A stretch of 5,340 nt of DNA from Clostridia bacterium (GTDB lineage: Bacteria; Bacillota; Clostridia; DSM-8532), in contig JAOABT010000245.1 in assembly GCA_026418215.1 (NCBI GenBank), positions 1-5,340 of the forward strand. Reading direction: 5' to 3'. The notes below the pieces were generated by a model that saw nothing but the letters and a program-made list of their open reading frames with translations, did not search any database and was not told the origin of the DNA. The position numbers and the translations under genes are program-made. Below are positions 1 to 5,321 of this stretch, one piece after another (position 1 is the first letter of the stretch; each line of letters starts with the position of its first letter).

Positions 1-21
1 CAGCATTGTGACGCCAATCAT

Positions 22-49
22 TTGTTGCAATGGCTATAGTTGTTGCAAT
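22..49. repeat. Direct repeat, two copies of TTGTTGCAAT
   Basis: The 10-base word TTGTTGCAAT occurs at 22-31 and again at 40-49 (start-to-start 18 bp). It lies 50-75 bp upstream of the predicted -35. The function is unknown. Nothing else in bases 1-60 can be recognised, and no gene fragment can be supported there. Confidence 0.35.
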
Positions 50-68
50 AAAAAACAAAAGTTTTAAG

Positions 69-126
69 GATAGCATGCCATCATAAACCAAAAAGTTGTT
101 GACAGACCCAGAATGACCATGCTATC
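69..126. repeat. Inverted repeat around the promoter (possible operator)
   Basis: GATAGCATG (69-77) and CATGCTATC (118-126) are perfect 9-bp complements separated by 40 bp. The right arm overlaps the -10 box and the left arm lies upstream of the -35, so a protein binding both arms could loop or block the promoter. CATGCCA is also directly repeated at 74-80 and 127-133. No regulator gene is visible, so the operator role is speculative. Confidence 0.3.
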
Positions 127-128
127 AT
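99..128 (+). promoter_or_regulatory. Sigma-A-type promoter of the ABC-F gene
   Basis: A perfect -35 hexamer TTGACA lies at 99-104 and a -10 hexamer TATCAT (5 of 6 matches to TATAAT) at 123-128, separated by 18 bp. Transcription should begin near 134-136, giving an untranslated leader of about 210 nt before the ATG at 346. The -10 overlaps the right arm of a 9-bp inverted repeat (69-77 / 118-126). The call is by motif match only, but it is the best promoter in the first 345 bases and its position fits the leader structures downstream. Confidence 0.65.
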
Positions 129-190
129 GCCAATGTAATCTATGAAAGGATAGGTAATACGCCTGATGAGAATTGGCTAATTTCGGAATT

Positions 191-292
191 ATGAAGATGA
201 ATACTTGCTTAAAGTTTCGCTTATGCATCCGGAATTGGCTGTCTATAAAGGGTTTGCTTATCTTTGACTATACTTCTTTGAGTATGGTTTAA
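191..292 (+). CDS. Candidate upstream leader peptide, 33 aa
   Basis: ATG at 191 opens a 33-codon frame ending with TAA at 290-292. It begins MKMNTCLKF and has no resemblance to a functional protein that I recognise. It spans both the putative antiterminator strand (223-234) and the internal hairpin (266-289), and stops 15 nt before the terminator stem begins at 307, which is the geometry expected of a regulatory leader ORF. Its ribosome binding site is weak (only CGGA at 184-187). The same frame could start at TTG 173. Competing short frames exist: ATG 166-180 (MRIG) and ATG 223-267 (14 codons, MHPELAVYKG...). Which of them is translated cannot be decided from sequence alone. Confidence 0.35.
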   Translation: MKMNTCLKFRLCIRNWLSIKGLLIFDYTSLSMV

Positions 293-306
293 AGTATTGT
301 TTCATC

Positions 307-345
307 AACCTTCCGGAGCATCAAAAGCATTCGGGAGGTTTTTTT
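307..345 (+). terminator. Intrinsic terminator/attenuator overlapping the ABC-F RBS
   Basis: Bases 307-317 pair with 330-340 in an 11-bp stem with two G-U pairs. The stem can extend by 318-319 with 327-328 across a bulged A329. Seven Ts (339-345) follow, abutting the ATG at 346. The 3' arm contains GGGAGG (333-338), the Shine-Dalgarno sequence of the ABC-F gene at 7-nt spacing. When formed, the hairpin would therefore both end transcription and hide the ribosome binding site. A terminator directly in front of a well-formed gene implies conditional read-through. Confidence 0.75.
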
Positions 346-1998
346 ATGCTTATTTTAAACTGTGATAAATTATCAAAATCCTATGGAGACCGCAAATTAT
401 TTGACGATGTTTCCTTTAAAATTTATTCCGGCGACAGAATCGGATTGGTTGGCGCCAATGGTTCAGGGAAAAGCACCTTACTTAAGCTTCTGGCACAGGA
501 GGATTGTCCTGACGAGGGTCAGGTCAAGCTATTTTCAACCCGCGCCTACATCCGTCAGCAGGATGACGGGGTTCCGGAGACCTCTTCCCCCCTTACGCTT
601 GATACCACTGACGGAAAAATGATGAGCCTTTTGGGGATAGAAGCTCAAAGCGTTCATGCAAAGATGAGCGGTGGAGAAAAATCGCGCACACGCTTTTCCT
701 TATCTTATGATCCGCATTGCGGCCTGCTTATTGCGGATGAACCGACCAGTAATATGGATGTGTCGGCTGTTGAGCTTGTCGAGACCGAGCTCCAAGCTTT
801 TTCCGGCGCGTTGCTGATCGTTTCCCATGACCGTAGCCTCTTAGACCGTTTGTGCACAAGTATACTCGAGATTTCAAACGGTAAGGTCAGGCAGTATCCA
901 GGAAATTATTCAAACTACATCAAGCAAAGAGAAGAGCTCTATAACCGCCAGCAATTTGAATATGATGCTTACGTAAAGGAGAAAAGCCGTTTGGAAGGCC
1001 GGGTTCAGGAAAGAGTTGAGAATGCAAAATCCGTTCGAAAGGCTCCAAAACGTATGGGCAATTCCGAAGCCCGGCTTCACAGGAGAAGCGCTACAGAAAT
1101 ACAGGAAAAGCTCTATCAGGGCATCAATTCCATCAGAACCAGAATCGATCAGCTTGAAAAAAAAGAAAAGCCTGATGAGCTCCCCAAGGTAAAAATATCC
1201 ATTGACCCTCCCAAAAATCCTGTTGCTTCCATTATTGTGAAAGCGTCCAGTCTTACCTTGGGATTCTCGAAAAAAGCCTTATTAGAAAAGGCATCCTTCG
1301 AGATACCGGCTAAAAAGAGAACTGCTCTGCTAGGAGCCAATGGAACAGGCAAGACAACCCTCGTTGAGACCATCTTGAATGGCCACCCTGCCATTACAGT
1401 AGCTCCTGGAGTGAAAATCGGCTATTTCAAGCAAAACTTTTCGGAGCTCGATGAAAATAAAACCATTCTCGAAAATGTTATGCGAACCAGCACACGTCCC
1501 GAGCATGAGGTTCGGACGATTCTGGCGCGCTTGCTCATAGCCCGTGATGATGTTTTCAAGCCTATCTCCGTGTTGAGCGGCGGTGAGAAGGTGAAGGTTT
1601 CCCTTGCAAAAATTCTGGTCTCGGATGCTAATTTTATTGTTCTGGATGAGCCTACCAACTATCTGGATGTTTATTCAATGGAGGCATTGGAACGCGTTTT
1701 GTGCGATTATACCGGCACACTCCTCCTCATCTCCCATGATAGAAAATTCATTGAAAACATAGCTCAAAGGCTGCTTATCATTAATGACAGGACCATAAAA
1801 ACCTTTGATGGGAGCATGACTGACTATCACGAGAGCTTGAAAGTTAAAAAAGCTAACCCGGAAATCGAGGCATTGAATGCCACAATCCTCAGCATGAGGC
1901 TGGCTGAGCTCTCGGCTCGCATTGATTCCTGCCGGGACGAGCAAACCAAGAAAGGCCTTGAAACGCAATATTTTGAGCTCTGCCGACTGAGAAAGTGA
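346..1998 (+). CDS. ABC-F ATPase, probable antibiotic-resistance ribosomal protection protein
   Basis: This 550-residue cytoplasmic protein has two ATP-binding cassettes and no membrane segment. NBD1 carries Walker A GANGSGKST (36-44), signature SGGEK (108-112), Walker B LLIADEP with E132, and H-loop His161. NBD2 carries Walker A GANGTGKTT (330-338), signature LSGGEK (410-415), Walker B IVLDEP with E435, and His464. Between them is a charged helical linker (about 185-295) with RMGNSEARLH at 237-246, much like the Vga/VmlR/Lsa class. NBD1 is short between Walker A and the signature, so the EttA-type arm insertion appears absent. A helical C-terminal extension (about 500-550) is present. Such proteins bind the ribosomal E site and dislodge drugs of the pleuromutilin, lincosamide and streptogramin A type; the drug range here is inferred. 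The start is fixed by GGGAGG 7 nt upstream. The leader suggests drug-inducible expression. Housekeeping ABC-F translation factors are the alternative, but the missing arm and the attenuator argue for resistance. Confidence 0.88.
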   Translation: MLILNCDKLSKSYGDRKLFDDVSFKIYSGDRIGLVGANGSGKSTLLKLLAQEDCPDEGQVKLFSTRAYIRQQDDGVPETSSPLTLDTTDGKMMSLLGIEAQSVHAKMSGGEKSRTRFSLSYDPHCGLLIADEPTSNMDVSAVELVETELQAFSGALLIVSHDRSLLDRLCTSILEISNGKVRQYPGNYSNYIKQREELYNRQQFEYDAYVKEKSRLEGRVQERVENAKSVRKAPKRMGNSEARLHRRSATEIQEKLYQGINSIRTRIDQLEKKEKPDELPKVKISIDPPKNPVASIIVKASSLTLGFSKKALLEKASFEIPAKKRTALLGANGTGKTTLVETILNGHPAITVAPGVKIGYFKQNFSELDENKTILENVMRTSTRPEHEVRTILARLLIARDDVFKPISVLSGGEKVKVSLAKILVSDANFIVLDEPTNYLDVYSMEALERVLCDYTGTLLLISHDRKFIENIAQRLLIINDRTIKTFDGSMTDYHESLKVKKANPEIEALNATILSMRLAELSARIDSCRDEQTKKGLETQYFELCRLRK

Positions 1999-2050
1999 AT
2001 TTCACAAACACGACTTTATAGAGTTAGAAAAGTGCCAATTGTATTAGAAG

Positions 2051-2130
2051 AAAGATTCTATTCATCATAGTGCTTATGTTTAAATGAATAGACTGATTCA
2101 ACCAAGCCAAACAATGCCCTAAAGATTCTA
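2051..2130. repeat. Small repeats in the spacer between convergent genes
   Basis: AAAGATTCTA occurs at 2051-2060 and 2121-2130. Between them TCTATTCAT (2057-2065) is complementary to ATGAATAGA (2084-2092), a 9-bp inverted repeat with an 18-nt loop. There is no U-tract after it, so it is not a terminator. The rest of 1999-2163 shows no gene. Confidence 0.3.
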
Positions 2131-2163
2131 CTCTATGGTTCAGAACACATTCGATAAAAACAA

Positions 2164-2199
2164 AGGCGGTTAACGTAAAATCAACCGCCTGCTTTTTTT
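2164..2199. terminator. Bidirectional terminator between convergent genes
   Basis: AGGCGGTT (2164-2171) pairs with AACCGCCT (2183-2190) around an 11-nt loop. On the + strand the stem is followed by GC and seven Ts (2193-2199), terminating the ABC-F transcript about 170 nt after its stop. On the - strand the stem is followed by TTTGTTTTT (from 2163 downward), terminating the phosphoesterase transcript. The phosphoesterase stop codon (2181-2183) and its last Gly codons lie in the stem and loop edge. Confidence 0.85.
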
Positions 2200-3086
2200 A
2201 ACTCTATAAAGGAGATATCCGGCATGTTAAAAAGCCTGAAATTGACTTGCTGCGAACTGCCAAGCCCTCTGTTGACTATCATTTTCGATTGTTCAAGCTC
2301 AAACAGCCCTGCGTCATATTCCGGGAAGAAAACATGCTCAGGTGACAGCAAGCCCCCCTTAAAAGGAACCTGTATGACACCGCCGTGAACATGACCGGAT
2401 AGAACCAGGTCGGCTCCCCATGCTTCATACTGTTTAAAATAGGCCGGGTTGTGAGCAAGCAGGAGGTTAAAGCCCTTGGCAGGTTTATCTAAAACCTGTT
2501 CTATGTAAGCTTCCTTCAAAAGGAGATTGTCATCATTATTTTGGAGGTCACGCCGGGAATAATGGTAGAGCTCAAGCGTCAGGCCTTCAAGGCTTATGGT
2601 GTCTCCCCCATGCTCAAGAGTTACTTTCTCATTGTCAAGAAGCTTGACACCGCGCGCTTCAATATTTTTGATGAATTCCTTGTAATCGATGGTCATGTTT
2701 CCGTTACTATTGATCCAACGGACAATCTGCTCATGGTTGCCGAGACACATGTAAATGGGGTATGTCTTATCAATATGATCTAGAAAATTCAGAAAAGCTC
2801 CGCCATCGTTCACGGTCGAGCTTAGCATATCGCCTGTAACCAAAAGCACATCAGGCTTTAATTCATTAACCGTCTTTGCCAGAGTCGTGTTTTGGTAGCC
2901 AAAGGTTTTACCGTGCATATCGCTGATTTGTACAATACGATACCCATCAAACCCTTTCGGAAGCTTCTCAAATGACAGAACATACCGCGAAATGCTCAGG
3001 CTGTTGTTTTGCCAATAAAGAAAAAGCACAATCGCAGCTACGACGATAAGGGCATAGGCTAGACCTCTCCATCTCCTTTTGACCAT
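2181..3086 (-). CDS. Membrane-anchored calcineurin-like metallophosphoesterase (YkuE-type)
   Basis: This 301-residue protein has an N-terminal membrane segment (about residues 8-25, after MVKRRWRG), so it is probably anchored with the catalytic domain outside. The five metallophosphoesterase blocks are all present: SDMHG (Asp56, His58), GDM (Asp86), GNHE (Asn117, His118), AHNP (His212) and GHVHG (His232, His234). These bind a two-metal centre. Relatives include B. subtilis YkuE and the Gram-negative UDP-2,3-diacylglucosamine hydrolase LpxG; in a Gram-positive the substrate is unknown. The ATG at 3086 is preferred because GAGGTGG lies just upstream (3090-3096) and it places the basic residues directly before the membrane helix. 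An upstream ATG (3119) and TTG (3134) in frame have weaker sites. The gene follows the opp operon on the same strand but is separated from it by a terminator, and no clear promoter of its own is visible. It ends inside the shared terminator. Confidence 0.9.
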   Translation of the reverse strand: MVKRRWRGLAYALIVVAAIVLFLYWQNNSLSISRYVLSFEKLPKGFDGYRIVQISDMHGKTFGYQNTTLAKTVNELKPDVLLVTGDMLSSTVNDGGAFLNFLDHIDKTYPIYMCLGNHEQIVRWINSNGNMTIDYKEFIKNIEARGVKLLDNEKVTLEHGGDTISLEGLTLELYHYSRRDLQNNDDNLLLKEAYIEQVLDKPAKGFNLLLAHNPAYFKQYEAWGADLVLSGHVHGGVIQVPFKGGLLSPEHVFFPEYDAGLFELEQSKMIVNRGLGSSQQVNFRLFNMPDISFIELKKAGG

Positions 3087-3089
3087 ACT

Positions 3090-3096
3090 CCACCTC
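3090..3096 (-). promoter_or_regulatory. Ribosome binding site deciding the phosphoesterase start
   Basis: Read on the - strand the site is GAGGTGG, with GAGG ending 6 nt before the ATG at 3086. Neither upstream in-frame start (ATG 3119, TTG 3134) has a comparable site, so the shorter 301-residue product is chosen. Confidence 0.6.
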
Positions 3097-3164
3097 AGTT
3101 TAATCTGGGCTGTTCTCATCTCTAAACCCAACAAGCATTGAACAGCTTTCTTTTGTAAAACGAG

Positions 3165-3191
3165 AAAAACGCCTGGCTTAAACCAAGCGTT
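3165..3191 (-). terminator. Intrinsic terminator at the end of the peptide-transport operon
   Basis: On the - strand AACGCTTGG (3191-3183) pairs with CCAGGCGTT (3176-3168) in a 9-bp stem with one G-U pair and a 6-nt loop. Ts at 3169-3165 and again at 3160-3157 follow. It begins 7 nt after the stop of the 71-codon gene, so it closes the opp operon and partly insulates the downstream phosphoesterase gene. Confidence 0.8.
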
Positions 3192-3197
3192 ATCACT

Positions 3198-3413
3198 CTA
3201 GAAAATCAAATCAAAGATCAGCAGCAGCAGGGCATAAATCCCGCCTATAGCAAGCGCCCAGGGGATAAATATCCTGTAGATTGCGATGATGACTGCTATA
3301 ACATCCTTCCACTCAAGCTTCAGGCGTTCCCCCTCCTGGGGGAGGTTACCCTGAGAATCCTGATTGTCAGACAAGTTCTCTTTGATAAACTCATCGATTA
3401 CGGACTTCTTCAT
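3198..3413 (-). CDS. Small hypothetical membrane protein, 71 aa
   Basis: I do not recognise this protein. Residues 1-35 are hydrophilic and mostly acidic (MKKSVIDEFIKENLSD...). Residues about 38-70 are strongly hydrophobic, with a Pro at 51 that may break the stretch into two short helices or kink one long one. The C-terminus ends in hydrophobic residues (LIFDLIF). It starts 6 nt after the oppF stop and ends just before the operon terminator, so it is almost certainly co-transcribed with the transporter. Its own ribosome binding site is weak (AAAAGGA about 16 nt upstream, inside oppF), which suggests translational coupling. It could be an accessory or regulatory subunit of the transporter, or simply a passenger gene. 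No catalytic motif is visible. Confidence 0.7.
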   Translation of the reverse strand: MKKSVIDEFIKENLSDNQDSQGNLPQEGERLKLEWKDVIAVIIAIYRIFIPWALAIGGIYALLLLIFDLIF

Positions 3414-3419
3414 TTAAGC

Positions 3420-4400
3420 TTAACCGTTATCCTTTTCAGCAAAGTGGCAAGCCACCATGTGGTTATTGCCTACGTTCAGAAGGGCTGGATTGTCCTTCTT
3501 GCACTTGTCGCAAGCTATTGGGCATCTTGTATGGAATTTGCAGCCGCTTGGAGGATTGGAATTGGAAGGAATATCTCCTTCAAGCACAATTCTCTCACGC
3601 TTCAAGGTTGGGTCAGGAATAGGAACGGCTGACATCAAGGCCTTTGTATAAGGGTGCAAAGGCTTGCAGAAAATGCTTTCCTTTGGCCCGATTTCTACAA
3701 GAGAGCCCAAATACATAATGCCCACGCGGGTGGAGATATGCTCAACAACTGACAAGTCGTGGGATATAAACAAATACGTGAAGCCATGCTCCTTCTGAAG
3801 GTCCATCATGAGGTTGATGATCTGGGACTGGATGGACACGTCGAGTGCGGAAACAGGCTCATCGGCAACGATGAACTCAGGGTTCATGGCCAGCGCACGT
3901 GCAATACCTATTCTTTGCCTTTGGCCACCCGAAAATTCATGAGGATAGCGATCCATATAATAGGAAGGCAGGCCGCAGTCGTCCATGATTTGCGTAACGC
4001 GCTTGTTGTACTCATCCTTGGTGCAGAGATTGTGCTCAAGCAAGGCTTCTCCAATGATATTGCCGACTGTCATTCTGGGGTTCAAAGCGCTGTAGGGGTC
4101 CTGAAAAACAATCTGCATTTTAGGGCGAAGCGCTCTCATTTTACGATGGTTAAGCTTGAAAATATCCACATTATTGAAGAATACCTTGCCATCCGTTTTT
4201 TCGTAAAGACGAAGCATGGTACGACCAACAGTACTCTTACCGCAGCCGGATTCTCCTACTAGACCAAGAGTCTCGCCTTTATTAATTTCAAAGGATACAC
4301 CATCGACCGCCTTTACATGACCTATGGTCTTTTGGAAGACGCCGCCGGTGATAGGAAAATACTTTTTAAGGTTTTCTACCTTGATTAAAGGCTCGCTCAT
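3420..4400 (-). CDS. oppF: Oligopeptide/dipeptide ABC importer ATPase, OppF/DppF type
   Basis: This 326-residue cytoplasmic ATPase of the peptide-uptake ABC family has Walker [10 protein letters not shown] (49-57), Q-loop FQDP (Gln100), signature FSGGQRQR (156-163), Walker B FIVADEP (Asp180, Glu181) and H-loop ISHD (His214). The C-terminal oligopeptide-transporter extension contains Cys287, Cys293, Cys300 and Cys318 in the spacing of the GCxFxxRC...C...AC motif, which coordinates a [4Fe-4S] cluster in characterised Dpp/Opp importers; Cys297 is an additional cysteine. The full family length is present. Its ATG overlaps the oppD stop (ATGA at 4397-4400), and AAGGAGG at 4411-4417 precedes it. 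It should pair with OppD as the ATPase heterodimer driving import through OppBC. Whether the substrate is di- or oligopeptides (or nickel or another small solute) cannot be told from the ATPase alone. Confidence 0.93.
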   Translation of the reverse strand: MSEPLIKVENLKKYFPITGGVFQKTIGHVKAVDGVSFEINKGETLGLVGESGCGKSTVGRTMLRLYEKTDGKVFFNNVDIFKLNHRKMRALRPKMQIVFQDPYSALNPRMTVGNIIGEALLEHNLCTKDEYNKRVTQIMDDCGLPSYYMDRYPHEFSGGQRQRIGIARALAMNPEFIVADEPVSALDVSIQSQIINLMMDLQKEHGFTYLFISHDLSVVEHISTRVGIMYLGSLVEIGPKESIFCKPLHPYTKALMSAVPIPDPTLKRERIVLEGDIPSNSNPPSGCKFHTRCPIACDKCKKDNPALLNVGNNHMVACHFAEKDNG

Positions 4401-5321
4401 GCTCTTACCCCCTCCTTGTCAAAAAGCCTGCAAGCCACCTTATGTCCATTTCCGATGTCCATGAGGGGTGGAATTTTATTGGTGCAAATATCCATGCAAT
4501 GCTCGCAGCGACCATGGAAATAGCAGCTATCCTGCAGCCCGATTGGATTGGGTACCTGTCCGGGAATAGAATAGAGTCTTTCCTGACGATTGGTGATGAC
4601 AGGCTTGGATTTCAAAAGGCCAAGCGTATAGGGGTGCTTTGTGTTTTTAAAGATTTCAAGAACGGGGCCTTCCTCAATAACCTTTCCGGCATACATAACG
4701 ACGACATAATCGGCCATTTCAGCCACAACGCCAAGGTCATGGGTAATCAGCATGACAGACATGCCGAGCTTCTTCTTCATGTCGCGGATCAGATCGAGAA
4801 TCTGTGCCTGGATGGTAACATCGAGAGCTGTGGTAGGCTCATCTGCAATCAAAAGCTTAGGATTGCAGGACAGAGCCATGGCAGTCATAATACGCTGACG
4901 CATACCGCCCGACAGCTGATGAGGATAGGATTCATAAACACCGGCTGCACGGGGTATATTAACCAGCTCTATCATGTTGATGGCCTTGGCCTTGGCCTCG
5001 GCGGGCGACAGCTTTTCATGCAGCATGATGGATTCGGCGATCTGCTCGCCCACCTTGAATACAGGATTCAAGGAGGTCATGGGCTCCTGAAAAATCATGC
5101 TGATTTCATTACCGTTTAAGTGGCGGATATCATTTTCATCTGCTTTTAAAAGGTCTCTTCCGTTATAAATAATTTCGCCGCTTACTATTTCTCCGGGAGG
5201 TGTCTGAACCAGACGCATAAGTGAGAGTGCTGTTACGGATTTTCCGCAACCGGACTCACCTACGACGCAAACTGTCTCTCCCTCATTGATCTTAAAGGAA
5301 ACACCATTGACGGCCTTAACC
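4397..5321 (-). CDS. oppD: Oligopeptide/dipeptide ABC importer ATPase, OppD/DppD type (5' truncated)
   Basis: This is the partner ATPase of OppF, cut at the contig edge. About 307 genuine residues remain, starting at VKAVNGVSF; roughly 20-25 N-terminal residues are missing by comparison with the OppF neighbour. An apparent start at 5338 giving MCIRDR is encoded by adapter sequence and is not real. Counting from that artificial start, the motifs are Walker [10 protein letters not shown] (28-36), Q-loop FQEP (Gln84), signature LSGGMRQR (142-149), Walker B LLIADEP (Glu167) and H-loop ITHD (His200). The C-terminal extension has Cys272, Cys278, Cys285 and Cys303 in the [4Fe-4S]-type spacing, plus an extra Cys281. 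The stop overlaps the oppF start by 4 nt, so the two are translationally coupled. The promoter and permease genes lie outside the window. Confidence 0.93.

Larger units (their letters stand above)
135..345 (+). promoter_or_regulatory. Transcription-attenuation leader of the ABC-F gene
   Basis: This is the predicted 5' leader between the promoter and the ABC-F start. It contains short uORFs, including a 33-codon one at 191-292. An internal 9-bp hairpin pairs 266-274 with 281-289 (loop 275-280). A terminator hairpin ends at the start codon. Bases 223-226 plus 228-234 can pair with 311-321 (11 bp with one bulged A at 227), which would use up the 5' arm of the terminator and act as an antiterminator. 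The upstream antiterminator strand lies inside the 33-codon uORF, so translating ribosomes would mask it and favour termination, whereas a ribosome stalled near the uORF start would leave it free. This is the known logic of ribosome-mediated attenuation for several antibiotic-resistance ABC-F and erm genes. The pairings are seen in the sequence; the mechanism is inferred. Confidence 0.6.
2014..2211. repeat. Inverted near-copy of the phosphoesterase 3' end
   Basis: CTTTATAGAGTTA (2014-2026) is the perfect reverse complement of 2199-2211, and extending to 2014-2032 versus 2193-2211 gives 17 of 19 matches. The right arm lies inside the phosphoesterase gene and encodes its near-terminal FIEL(KK). 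Read on the + strand at 2012-2029, the left arm encodes DFIELE. It may be a remnant of a related gene end, a rearrangement scar, or a long-range RNA stem enclosing the shared terminator. Confidence 0.4.

Noticed and set aside
223..267. 14-codon uORF starting at ATG 223 as the main leader peptide
   Set aside because: No Shine-Dalgarno lies upstream, and its start is itself within the antiterminator strand. It is kept only as an alternative to the 191-292 frame.
135..345. Metabolite riboswitch or T-box in the leader
   Set aside because: I could not recognise the conserved core of any known riboswitch class or a T-box motif. The uORF plus attenuator layout in front of an ABC-F gene fits ribosome-mediated control better.
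1149..1968. Three - strand open frames of 78-97 codons
   Set aside because: All lie antisense to the ABC-F gene, whose second cassette is intact over this region. They contain no recognisable domains.
2057..2092. Second terminator after the ABC-F gene
   Set aside because: The 9-bp inverted repeat is AT-rich, has an 18-nt loop and no following U-tract.
3087..3134. Longer phosphoesterase starting at TTG 3134 or ATG 3119
   Set aside because: It would add hydrophilic residues before the membrane helix and lacks a good ribosome binding site, whereas ATG 3086 has GAGGTGG directly upstream.
3759..4262. 167-codon open frame on the + strand
   Set aside because: It is antisense to oppF within its conserved ATPase domain, with no recognisable motif or ribosome binding site.
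4442..5119. 225-codon open frame on the + strand
   Set aside because: It lies wholly antisense to oppD, whose product has every ATPase motif. The translation resembles no protein and is a by-product of the coding bias on the other strand.
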